Below are positions 45,431 to 52,745 of a stretch of DNA of 55,900 nt, one piece after another. The stretch comes from Anaerotruncus sp. (lineage in GTDB: Bacteria > Bacillota > Clostridia > Oscillospirales > Ruminococcaceae). The notes below the pieces were generated by a model. It did not search any database, was not told the DNA's origin, and saw only the letters and a program-made list of their open reading frames with translations. Within the stretch, counting starts at the first letter, position 1. Each line of letters opens with the position of its first letter. The stretch spans positions 1-55,900 of the forward strand of contig JAETRV010000016.1 in NCBI GenBank assembly GCA_021770005.1. The letters are read 5' to 3'. Both the position numbers and the translations under genes were made by a program.

Positions 45431-46396
45431 TTACCCAACAACAGCTTCGGGCTCCGAAAACATATGTAATCCCATCCGTTCGGAGAGGAACTCGAGCATA
45501 CGCACGCCTCCGATGCTGTTGCCTTTTGCATCGAGCAGAGGATGGAACACCCCGATCCCCATGCGCTTCTCCACCGCGGAGAGGATACCACCGCCGACAC
45601 CGCTCTTGGACGGGATCCCTACCTTGACGGCAAACGCGCCTGAACTATCGTAAAGGCCGCAGGTGACCATGAAAGTCTTGGCAATGCGCACCTGCCAGCC
45701 TTCGGCGATCCGTTCGCCGGTCACCGGGTTGACCCCGTTGTTGGCAAGCACCATCCCCATCCGGGCGAGGTCGGGCGCAGTGACCGAAACCGAGCACATC
45801 CGGAAATATTGGTCAAGATAATACTCCACGTCCACATCACCCGGCAGGATCCCTTCGCTCTGCATAAAATAGGCCATTGCGCGGTTGCGCTTGCCTTCCT
45901 TCTTTTCCGAGAGATAGACCGCTTCGTTCAGCTCGATCTGGTCGTTGCTGCAGAACTTCCGGGTCAGCTGGAGCATCGACTCGAACGGATGCTCGCTCTG
46001 GATGCAGCTCGCCACCACGATCGCCCCCGCGTTGATCATCGGGTTGGAAGGCTTGGCGGTGTTGGTTTCCAGACGGATGATCGAGTTAAACGCATCGCCG
46101 GTTGGCTCCATCCCCACCCGTTTGAATACCGCGTCATAGCCGGAGGTCTGAAGCGCGAGAATCAGCGAGACCACCTTCGAGATGCTCTGCATCGTGAACG
46201 GGACATCCGTATCGCCTGAAATCAGCGTTCTACCGTTTGGCAGGGCGATTGCCGCCCCGTAGCGTGTGGGGTCGGCCTTGGCGAGCTCGGGGATATAAGA
46301 AGCGACCGCACCGGTCTTGGGGAACGATTTTGCATAGGTGACCGAGTCGTCCAAAAGCTTCTGTATCAGGCTGATATCCTCTACAGTTTGTACCAC
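45431..46396 (-). CDS. glsA: Glutaminase A
   Basis: A serine-dependent glutaminase (beta-lactamase-like fold, 321 residues) that converts glutamine to glutamate and ammonia. The catalytic SISK (S71-K74) is in FTMQSISKV; NAGAIV, the SEKKEGKRNRAMAY region and GGGILSAV follow. The start is GTG with GGAGTGAGC upstream. It is divergent from the LysR regulator gene and heads the symporter-racemase group. Confidence 0.95.
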   Translation of the reverse strand: MVQTVEDISLIQKLLDDSVTYAKSFPKTGAVASYIPELAKADPTRYGAAIALPNGRTLISGDTDVPFTMQSISKVVSLILALQTSGYDAVFKRVGMEPTGDAFNSIIRLETNTAKPSNPMINAGAIVVASCIQSEHPFESMLQLTRKFCSNDQIELNEAVYLSEKKEGKRNRAMAYFMQSEGILPGDVDVEYYLDQYFRMCSVSVTAPDLARMGMVLANNGVNPVTGERIAEGWQVRIAKTFMVTCGLYDSSGAFAVKVGIPSKSGVGGGILSAVEKRMGIGVFHPLLDAKGNSIGGVRMLEFLSERMGLHMFSEPEAVVG

Positions 46397-46668
46397 AGAC
46401 GCTCACTCCTTTCTTTGTCGTATTTCATGAATTTACCGGGATTTTTTTGACTTGACTTTTGTGCGTTTGTGCTGTATCTTGTCTGTATTATATCATAATT
46501 TTGTGCAATGCGCTAATAATTATTGTGAATATCCTTATTTCAAATTCCGATAATAGAAATTTTGAACAAATTATGTCCAGCTGATTTGATGTATATTATA
46601 AAAAGATTGTAGAAATAGACCAAATTCCGATTGATAGCTTGGGTAAAATGATGATGGGGGGAACGGTC
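46397..46668. promoter_or_regulatory. Divergent glsA / LysR control region
   Basis: An AT-rich 272-bp gap. CAAATTCCGAT occurs twice as a direct repeat (46541-46551 and 46621-46631, 80 bp apart). A TATAAT for glsA lies on the minus strand at 46487-46492. TATATTATAAAA near 46592-46603 may serve the regulator gene. LysR proteins usually bind such divergent gaps, and the repeats are candidate operators. Confidence 0.55.
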
Positions 46669-47598
46669 ATGAACCTGAAACAGCTTGAGTATTTTTCCGC
46701 AGTTGCGCAGTACGGCTCGATCAATAAGGCTGCACAGGCGCTTTATGTCTCACAGCCGCATCTGAGCCATATTCTCCAGGACCTTGAGGAGGATGTCGGT
46801 ACCGCACTGCTGATCCGCACCAAAAAAGGGGTACAGCTCACCGAAGAGGGCAGGCATTTTTTGCAGCATTCCCAGAAGATTTTGGGGGAGATGAACCAGT
46901 TGCAGGGGCTGTTCCACAAACAGGAACGCTCGGAAACCACCTTCCGGGTATCAATGACCAAATTTTCCCATACAATGGAGGCGTTTATCGACATCCTGAA
47001 CCAGTGGTCACAGGAACCGGAATTGTCTTTCCGGCTGAATGAAGGTTCTTCAATGGACGTGATTGCCGATGTGGAAAGCGGGTACTCCGACCTTGGGGTA
47101 CTCCATTTCGAGTATACGCCCGATTCCCCGTTTCCCCGGATTTTTGAGGAAAAGAAGTTGGAATACCGGCATCTTTCGGAGATTCAGCCGCATATCGTCC
47201 TGAGCCAAAACCATCCGCTGCTTAACGTGGGGCACGACCCCACCCTCGAGGAATTCCGGCCGTACGGGTTTGTACGGTATATCGGGGAATACGAAGATTT
47301 CACCTATAATCTTTCGATCCATGGCGTCCATTATGATCTGGACGATTCGCCCAGGATTGCCAGCGTCTATGGGCGGGCATCCTTGCTCCACCTGATCTCA
47401 GCGACCGATTTCTACACGATCGGGATTCAGGAGTTTGGACGGCAGGCGGGTTGTTATGGGTGCACCTCCATCCCGATTCCGGATTGTGACAACAAGCTGG
47501 AATTTGGGTATATTGTCCGGGCCGGCGCGCCACAATGCAGGGCTGCCGCGGAATTCATCCGCAACCTCTCCGGCCGCCTGAACGGGCAACTTCCTTGA
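46669..47598 (+). CDS. LysR-family transcriptional regulator
   Basis: From ATG 46669 (GGGGGGA upstream; 309 residues) it begins MNLKQLEYFSAVAQYGSINKAAQALYVSQPHLSHILQDLE, split here as the LysR winged helix (about 1-60), then the two-lobed effector-binding domain. It is divergent from glsA and so probably controls the glutaminase-symporter-racemase group, with an amino acid as likely effector (inference). A repeat copy lies downstream. Confidence 0.92.
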   Translation: MNLKQLEYFSAVAQYGSINKAAQALYVSQPHLSHILQDLEEDVGTALLIRTKKGVQLTEEGRHFLQHSQKILGEMNQLQGLFHKQERSETTFRVSMTKFSHTMEAFIDILNQWSQEPELSFRLNEGSSMDVIADVESGYSDLGVLHFEYTPDSPFPRIFEEKKLEYRHLSEIQPHIVLSQNHPLLNVGHDPTLEEFRPYGFVRYIGEYEDFTYNLSIHGVHYDLDDSPRIASVYGRASLLHLISATDFYTIGIQEFGRQAGCYGCTSIPIPDCDNKLEFGYIVRAGAPQCRAAAEFIRNLSGRLNGQLP

Positions 47599-47599
47599 A

Positions 47600-47895
47600 G
47601 CGATAGGCGTTCCGCGGGGCTGTCTTACGGGTTAGAGAGCAGCGCCCCCTCCCCGTAGGCCCCACCCCGGCAAGCTGGGGGGAGTTCCTTTCTTTTCCCT
47701 TAATCAAAAGTTTTACTCGATTTTTTTCAAAAAATCGCAGGGTCGAGGGGCAGCGCCCCCGACGCGCTCCGCAGAGCGCGGAACACTTTATCCTGAGAAG
47801 CGCATTTTTGGGGTGAATTGCCGCGAAGCGGCAAGAGGGGGCTTTTCGCAAGAGAAAAAGCCCCCTCTACAAAGATTTTAAATCGGCCTCGAGGC
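47600..47895. repeat. Large-element copy downstream of the LysR gene
   Basis: From about 47700: AAAAGTTTTACTCGATTTTT, AAAAAATCGCAGGGTCGAGG, GGGGCAGCGCCCCC, CGCGCTCCGCAGAGCGCG, AACACTTTATCCTGAGAAGC, TTGCCGCGAAGCGGCAA, GGGGGCTTTTCGCAAGAGAAAAAGCCCCC and AAAGATTTTAAATCGGCC. The left TIR is missing and the right one diverged. The preceding 47610-47690 holds GGGCTGTCTTACGGG and a CCCCGGCAAGCTGGGG hairpin. The last hairpin may terminate the LysR transcript. Confidence 0.8.
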
Positions 47896-47940
47896 GTTTT
47901 TTTCGTTTAGGTGCAACAATTCTCCACCTTTCCTACACCT

Positions 47941-47980
47941 TATAATCAAAGCATCTCAAAAAGAACCGGGCCGGTTCTTT
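47941..47980 (+). promoter_or_regulatory. -10 box and palindrome upstream of the DUF4349 gene
   Basis: TATAAT at 47941-47946 has no good TTGACA; TGCAACA lies further upstream. Immediately downstream is AAAGAACCGG-G-CCGGTTCTTT (47960-47980), a perfect palindrome that could be an operator. Confidence 0.4.
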
Positions 47981-48046
47981 GAAGCCTATGGCAGCCTTGC
48001 CAGCTGGACAGAGGATCAGGACAGGATGAAATGGAGGTATCGCGCT

Positions 48047-49123
48047 ATGAAACGGAACGCTTTTACACTGCTCGCCGCAGCCACCACAGCCGCATTGGTT
48101 TTGAACGCTTGTGGAGGTGGTAGTTCAGGAGCCATGAATCTGAGTGCGGATAAATCGTACGCCGTGTCTTCGTCGGCTGCTGCTGCGCCGGCAGATACGC
48201 CAATGGCGATGGAACCGGCAGGCGGCGGTTTCTATGAACGAGGGGAAGCTGTGGAGGAAACGGCAGCGCAGATCACCTTGGACATGGCGGAGATGGAGGA
48301 CGGGGCGGTCCCGGACCCAAACGAAACCGCGTCTTCCCCGCTCGAAAACCGCAAGATCATCAAGCACAGCAATCTTTCGCTTGAGACGCTCGAGTTCGAT
48401 CAGGCATTGCAGCAGATTTCCGACTTGATCCATGCAAAGGGCGGCTACATAGAAAGCCAAAGCATCGACAGCTATGGAAACTCCTACCGGCGCAATGGGG
48501 AATATGTGCAGGAGCGCTCCGCTTCGATTCAGGCGCGCATCCCCTCCGAAAAGCTCGACCAGACGATCAGCGAAGTTGGGGGCATCTGCAACCTGCTTGC
48601 AAAGAGCGAATCGATGGAGGACATCAGCGACCAGTATTTTGATTCGGAAGCCCGCCTTTCCACCCTCCAACTTCAGGAGGAGCGTCTGTTGGAAATCCTC
48701 AGCAAGGCCGATAAACTCGAGGATGTTATCACGCTGGAACAGGCGCTTTCCAATGTCCGCTATGAGATCGAACGGTTGACCGCTTCCCTCAGACGGATGG
48801 ACAATCAGGTCACCTACTCGTATCTGAATCTGGATCTGCGTGAGGTGGTCAAGTACAATGAGACCGTTTCGGCCCCCAGGACATTCGGCGAAAAGCTTGC
48901 CGCTTCCTTCCGGCGGGGCGGGCAGAATCTGGTTGATTCCACACAGGGCGTGATCCTCTTTGCCGCCGAGTGCGGGCCGATGCTGCTCCTTTGGGCAGCG
49001 GTCTGCGGACTGATCGCATTGTTCGCGGTGAGGATTGCGCGGCGTTCCGGGAAGCGCCGCGCCGGAAAAATGCCGCCGCCCCTATACCCTTCCAAACCGG
49101 ATGAAACCGAACATCCAGAATAA
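48047..49123 (+). CDS. DUF4349-type lipoprotein with C-terminal membrane anchor
   Basis: A 358-residue protein from ATG 48047 (GGAGGT upstream). Residues 1-21 are a lipoprotein signal with Cys22 (LNACGG). A Ser/Ala/Pro-rich linker leads into a coiled-coil-rich core typical of DUF4349 (RKIIKHSNLSLET, KLDQTISEVGG, YFDSEARLSTLQLQEERLLEIL, and the YSYLNLDLREV strand), then a transmembrane helix (about 300-325) and basic tail. The family is common in Firmicutes, often beside ECF sigma/anti-sigma genes; none is here. Function unknown. Confidence 0.85.
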   Translation: MKRNAFTLLAAATTAALVLNACGGGSSGAMNLSADKSYAVSSSAAAAPADTPMAMEPAGGGFYERGEAVEETAAQITLDMAEMEDGAVPDPNETASSPLENRKIIKHSNLSLETLEFDQALQQISDLIHAKGGYIESQSIDSYGNSYRRNGEYVQERSASIQARIPSEKLDQTISEVGGICNLLAKSESMEDISDQYFDSEARLSTLQLQEERLLEILSKADKLEDVITLEQALSNVRYEIERLTASLRRMDNQVTYSYLNLDLREVVKYNETVSAPRTFGEKLAASFRRGGQNLVDSTQGVILFAAECGPMLLLWAAVCGLIALFAVRIARRSGKRRAGKMPPPLYPSKPDETEHPE

Positions 49124-49126
49124 ATA

Positions 49127-49165
49127 AAAGCGGCATGGCCCACCACAGGCCATGCCGCTTTTTTT
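49127..49165 (+). terminator. Terminator of the DUF4349 gene
   Basis: AAAAGCGGCATGGCC, loop CACCACA, GGCCATGCCGCTTTT and further T: a 15-bp perfect stem. Confidence 0.93.
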
Positions 49166-49191
49166 GATAGAGGGTAACACCGCGCAAAAAA

Positions 49192-49227
49192 GAAGATTGC
49201 ACAGGGCAAAATGTCTGTGCAATCTTC
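49192..49227 (-). terminator. rplL terminator
   Basis: GAAGATTGCACAG and CTGTGCAATCTTC form a 13-bp stem. On the minus strand it is followed by TTTTTTGCGC. Confidence 0.88.
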
Positions 49228-49261
49228 GATTGTTTTTCTGATGAGGTCAGAAGCGGGATTC

Positions 49262-49639
49262 TTATTTGACTTCGACAGTCGCGCCAGCATCCTCGAGTTT
49301 CTTTTTGATCTCGTCTGCATCGGCCTGCGAAACGCCCTCTTTGATCGGCTTCGGAGCGTTGTCAACCAGCTCTTTCGCCTCTTTCAGGCCCAGGCCGGTG
49401 ATCTCTTTGACCAGCTTGATAACGCCCATCTTGGAGCCGCCCGCGCTGGCAAGGATAACGTCAAACTCGGTTTTCGCATCGGCAGCAGCAGCGCCATCCG
49501 CAACCGGGCCAGCCATCATAACCGGAGCAGCAGCCGAAACACCGAACTCCTCCTCGATCGCCTTGACAAGCTCGTTGAGCTCGAGGACGGTGAGGGTTTT
49601 CACTTCTTCTACAAACTTCAGGATTTTCTCAGAAGCCAT
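49262..49639 (-). CDS. rplL: 50S ribosomal protein L7/L12
   Basis: The 125-residue acidic stalk protein: N-terminal dimerisation helices, an alanine/glycine hinge (about 35-52) and the C-terminal factor-binding domain ([34 protein letters not shown] region). AGGAGG precedes the ATG. It follows rplJ by 46 bp and the transcript ends just after it; rpoB is not downstream in this window. Confidence 0.97.
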   Translation of the reverse strand: MASEKILKFVEEVKTLTVLELNELVKAIEEEFGVSAAAPVMMAGPVADGAAAADAKTEFDVILASAGGSKMGVIKLVKEITGLGLKEAKELVDNAPKPIKEGVSQADADEIKKKLEDAGATVEVK

Positions 49640-49685
49640 GATTGTTACCTCCTAAATTTCAAATCTTCAACTTGTGTAATGCCGC

Positions 49686-50219
49686 TTATTCCGCAGCGGG
49701 AGCCTCTTCAGCAGGAGCGCCTTCGCCGTTTTTTTCGGCGATCGCGTTGAGCGCCACAGCCAGCCCTCTGAGGTTGCCCTGCAACGCGCTGCACAGCATC
49801 GAAAGGAGCGCTTCGCGGTTGGGCAGGCTGCCCAGCTCGGCGACCTTCGCCGCATCGATCACACCGCCGTCAACAAAACCGGCTTTGACTGTGAATTTCC
49901 CCTTGCTGTCGTTCGCGTATTTGGTCAGGACCTTCGCAGCCGCGACCTGGTCGCTATCGCTGAGGGCGATTGCGGTAGTCCCCTCGAGAACCGAACCCAG
50001 ACCCTCGTAGCCAGCCTCTTTCACAGCAAAACGGAGCATGGTGTTCTTGACAACTGCATAATGGACACCCGCTTCACGCAGCTCTTTGCGGAGCTTGGTG
50101 TCATCCGCAACGTTGATGCCCTTGTAGTCCACGACAACGCCGGCGACCGCAGATTTGATCTTGTCGGTCAGATCAGCAACCGTCTGCTTCTTCTGCTCTA
50201 AAATCTTTGCGCTTGGCAA
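49686..50219 (-). CDS. rplJ: 50S ribosomal protein L10
   Basis: Stalk base protein that binds L7/L12 dimers and 23S rRNA, 177 residues. It begins at TTG 50219 (LPSAKILEQKK), with GGAGGT eight bases upstream; in-frame GTG and ATG further up overlap the ribosome site or leader and are rejected. The body VVDYKGINVADDTKLRKELREAGV is typical, and the C-terminal helix that binds L7/L12 is alanine/glutamate-rich. A long L10 leader precedes it. rplK, rplA and rpoB are not adjacent. Confidence 0.95.
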   Translation of the reverse strand: MPSAKILEQKKQTVADLTDKIKSAVAGVVVDYKGINVADDTKLRKELREAGVHYAVVKNTMLRFAVKEAGYEGLGSVLEGTTAIALSDSDQVAAAKVLTKYANDSKGKFTVKAGFVDGGVIDAAKVAELGSLPNREALLSMLCSALQGNLRGLAVALNAIAEKNGEGAPAEEAPAAE

Positions 50220-50246
50220 TTTGTTCACCTCCAAGTCAATTTGCAT

Positions 50247-50394
50247 CTATGCAAAACGAAAAAGCCCTCTCCGCCTATAGCCACGGAAAGAGCACTTTAT
50301 CCATCACAAATAAACTGTATATCGATAAATGCATCTCCTCGGCAGGCAGGATAACCCTTTACGTCTTTGCGACACCTGCTGTCTTTGGACAGCT
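50247..50394 (-). ncRNA. Ribosomal protein L10 leader RNA
   Basis: Minus-strand 5' leader of rplJ with recognisable L10-leader parts: AAAGACAGCAGGTG, then TTATCCTGCCTGCCGAGGAG, and AT-rich AATAAA-type sequence, before the regulatory hairpin GCTCTTTCCG...CGGAGAGGGC (50264-50293) followed by TTTTT. L10-L12 binding to such leaders represses their own synthesis. Confidence 0.88.
50264..50293 (-). terminator. Attenuator hairpin of the L10 leader
   Basis: On the minus strand GCTCTTTCCG pairs with CGGAGAGGGC (with G:U pairs) and is followed by TTTTTCGTTTT, about 45-65 bp before the rplJ start. Confidence 0.75.
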
Positions 50395-50399
50395 TTCAC

Positions 50400-50428
50400 A
50401 GTATAGCATATCTTTTCCGGTGCGTCAA
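50400..50428 (-). promoter_or_regulatory. rplJ-rplL promoter
   Basis: Read on the minus strand: TTGACG (50423-50428), 17-bp spacer and TATACT (50400-50405). Transcription would start just before the L10 leader. Confidence 0.9.
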
Positions 50429-50740
50429 GATGTCCGGCGGGATTTTTTATGGCGCTTCACAGGAGAGGCAGCAGCGTCCCCCTCTTGCGGGAACTCCCCC
50501 TGGCGAGCAAGGCGAAAAAACGGACCAAACCGCGAAATCCTTACCGAGGAGGGGCTTACGGGGAGGGGCCGCCGACCCCTGTCCTGTAAGACAGCGCGCT
50601 TCGGGCCGTAGGCCTCCCCGAGGAAGGCGCCTTGCGCCTGGAAGTTTGGTCAGGGGCCAAACTTCCGCTGTCCCAAAGCCTGCCGCGTAGGAACCCGAAA
50701 AAAACTGTTAAAAAAGTATCAGCAAAAGGTTCCAGGTATC
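50429..50740. other. Structured non-coding gap between divergent promoters
   Basis: No gene is supported. The stretch holds CGGGGAGG (50559-50566) complementary to CCTCCCCG (50613-50620), GGCGCCTTGCGCC, and GGAAGTTTGG (50640-50649) complementary to CCAAACTTCC (50657-50666). GGACCAAAC at 50522-50530 can alternatively pair with GTTTGGTC at 50644-50651. Confidence 0.5.
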
Positions 50741-50769
50741 TTGTTATTTTCGGGAAAAGCGTGTATACT
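50741..50769 (+). promoter_or_regulatory. Promoter of the carboxyltransferase operon
   Basis: TTGTTA (50741-50746), 17-bp spacer, TATACT (50764-50769), about 105 bp before the first gene. Confidence 0.85.
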
Positions 50770-50874
50770 TTATTATGGTTACATCTTGACCTGTGGTCTG
50801 TGATCGTTGCAGCGGCAGGGTTGGGATGGGAAATATATTCTGGTATTTTTATATTCAGATAGGAGGAAACAATC

Positions 50875-52257
50875 ATGAGTGACAAGGTTATGTCACTGGC
50901 CGACGCTCGGGAAGGCGCCCTGAAGGCGACCCCTGCGCGCGAACGGCTGGTCGCGCTCTTTGACCCCGACAGCTTTGTTGAGGTCGGCACCCTCGTCCAG
51001 ACCGGCTGCGGCGGCGCAGGGGTCATCACTGGCTATGGCCTCATCGAAGGCAGCCCTGTCTATGCATTCTCCCAGGATACCACCCAGAAATCCGGTGCGG
51101 TGGGTGCTGCCCACGGTTCCAAGATCAAGAAGATCTACGACCTCGCTTACAAGACCGGAGCCCCGGTGGTCGGCATCTACGACTCGAACGGCGCAGACCT
51201 TTCCGAAGGGTTGGACGCGATGGCCGCTTATGGCGAAATGCTCTGCTGGGGCAACAACCTCTCGGGCGTTGTGCCGCAGGTTTCGCTGGTTCTGGGCGTC
51301 TGCGCGGGTGCGGCGGCGATGGTCGCGGCTTCGGCTGATTTTGTCGTGATGAGCGACAAGGGCGAGTTCTTCCTCAATGCGGGCGACACCCAGTCCAGCT
51401 CCGCCGAAGCATGTGCAAAGGCCGGTGTGGTACATCTCGCAGAGAAGGACGAGGAGTCGGCAATCAAAGCAGCGCGCAAGCTTGTTTCGCTCCTGCCCTC
51501 CAACAACCTCTCCGCTGCCCCGTTCTGCAATTTCACTGCCCCTGAAGGCGCTGTGAAAGCAAACGCCGGCAACCTGCTGGATACGGCGGCTGGCATTGTG
51601 GATGCGGACAGCCTGTTCGAATTGCAGCCCGCGTTCTGTGAAAAGACGGCCAAGGTTGCGCTGGCCACCATTGCGGGTTCGACGGTGGGTGTCGTTGCGG
51701 CATCCAACAGCGGCTACCTCTGCTCCAATGCCTGCTCCAAGATCGCGCGGTTCGTTTCGATCTGCGACGCGTTCCAGATCCCGGTGCTGACCCTGGTCAA
51801 CTGCGAGAAGTTCTCGGTTGCGGTTGAGGGTCATGGGTTCCGCGGCGGCGTGCGCGAGGTTGCGAAGCTGGCGCATGTTTACGCCGAGGCGACCACCCCG
51901 AAGATTGCAGTCATCACCGGCAAGGCGTACGGTTCCGCTTATATCGCGCTTGCGGGCCGCGGTGCAAATGCTGATTACACCGTCGCATGGCCGGATGCGG
52001 TCATCAGCGCGCTCAGCCCGGAGACAGCGGTTGCGTTCCTCGCTGGGGACAAGATCACAGCGGAGAAATCCCGCGAGCAGGTACAGGCGGAGTATATCGC
52101 AAACGAGGCGACCGCCCTGGCCGCTGCTGCCAAAGGCCACATCGACGAGGTTATCGATCCGGAGGAAACCCGCGCTGTGGTGATCTCCGCCCTCGATATG
52201 CTGGCCGGCAAGCGGGTTTCCACCCTGCCCAAGAAGCATAGCAACATCCCGCTCTGA
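50875..52257 (+). CDS. Acyl-CoA carboxyltransferase subunit (propionyl/acetyl-CoA carboxylase beta family)
   Basis: A crotonase-fold carboxyltransferase of 460 residues with two homologous halves. The N-half includes ARERLVALFDPDSFVEVG and the acyl-CoA/biotin site SNGADLSEGLDAM; the C-half has HGFRGGVREVAKLAHVYAEATTPKIAVITGKAYGSAYIAL-type sequence. It resembles the 12S part of transcarboxylase and the alpha subunit of methylmalonyl-CoA decarboxylase. It exchanges CO2 between biotin and an acyl-CoA; which acyl-CoA is not evident. GGAGGAAACAATC precedes the ATG. The biotin-carrier gene follows. Confidence 0.85.
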   Translation: MSDKVMSLADAREGALKATPARERLVALFDPDSFVEVGTLVQTGCGGAGVITGYGLIEGSPVYAFSQDTTQKSGAVGAAHGSKIKKIYDLAYKTGAPVVGIYDSNGADLSEGLDAMAAYGEMLCWGNNLSGVVPQVSLVLGVCAGAAAMVAASADFVVMSDKGEFFLNAGDTQSSSAEACAKAGVVHLAEKDEESAIKAARKLVSLLPSNNLSAAPFCNFTAPEGAVKANAGNLLDTAAGIVDADSLFELQPAFCEKTAKVALATIAGSTVGVVAASNSGYLCSNACSKIARFVSICDAFQIPVLTLVNCEKFSVAVEGHGFRGGVREVAKLAHVYAEATTPKIAVITGKAYGSAYIALAGRGANADYTVAWPDAVISALSPETAVAFLAGDKITAEKSREQVQAEYIANEATALAAAAKGHIDEVIDPEETRAVVISALDMLAGKRVSTLPKKHSNIPL

Positions 52258-52333
52258 TGGGATCAAAAACGATTCCGAACGAGTTTGATTCTATTCTGAT
52301 AGATACCCGACGATTTTGAAGGAGGATTTTACC

Positions 52334-52732
52334 ATGAGAAGATTTAATATCACTGTGAACGGCAAAGCATACGACGTTCAGGTGGAAGAACTGGCCGCCG
52401 GTGCACCGGCACCTGTTGCGGCGCCGGCTCCCGCCCCTGTTGCCGCCGCTCCGGCCCCGGCCCCGGCTCCGGCAGCAGCACCCGCACCGGCTCCTGCACC
52501 GGCTCCCGCGGCCGCGAATGCTACCAAGGTCAATTCCCCGATGCCCGGCAACATCCTCGAAGTGAAGGTCAAAGAGGGCGATCAGGTCAATGCAAACGAC
52601 ATGCTGCTCGTGCTCGAGGCGATGAAGATGGAGAACGAGATCTTTGCGCCGGTTTCGGGTACTGTGGTTGGCGTCCATGTGAAAAAGGGTGACGCGGTCA
52701 ACTCGAATGACCTGCTCATCTCGATCGCATAA
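52334..52732 (+). CDS. Biotin carboxyl carrier protein
   Basis: A 132-residue carrier. A short N-terminal segment (MRRFNITVNGKAYDVQVEE) leads into a Pro/Ala linker (about 22-62) and a biotinyl domain with the attachment motif EAMKM (K98). It ferries carboxyl groups between the two carboxyltransferases encoded on either side. AAGGAGG is about 9 nt before the ATG; the in-frame TTG at 52316 overlaps this site and is not used. Confidence 0.95.
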   Translation: MRRFNITVNGKAYDVQVEELAAGAPAPVAAPAPAPVAAAPAPAPAPAAAPAPAPAPAPAAANATKVNSPMPGNILEVKVKEGDQVNANDMLLVLEAMKMENEIFAPVSGTVVGVHVKKGDAVNSNDLLISIA

Positions 52733-52745
52733 GGAGGCTATATAG

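Noticed and set aside
50893-52266. 457-residue minus-strand open frame
   Set aside because: Antisense of the carboxyltransferase gene, which is a clear family member with a promoter and ribosome site.
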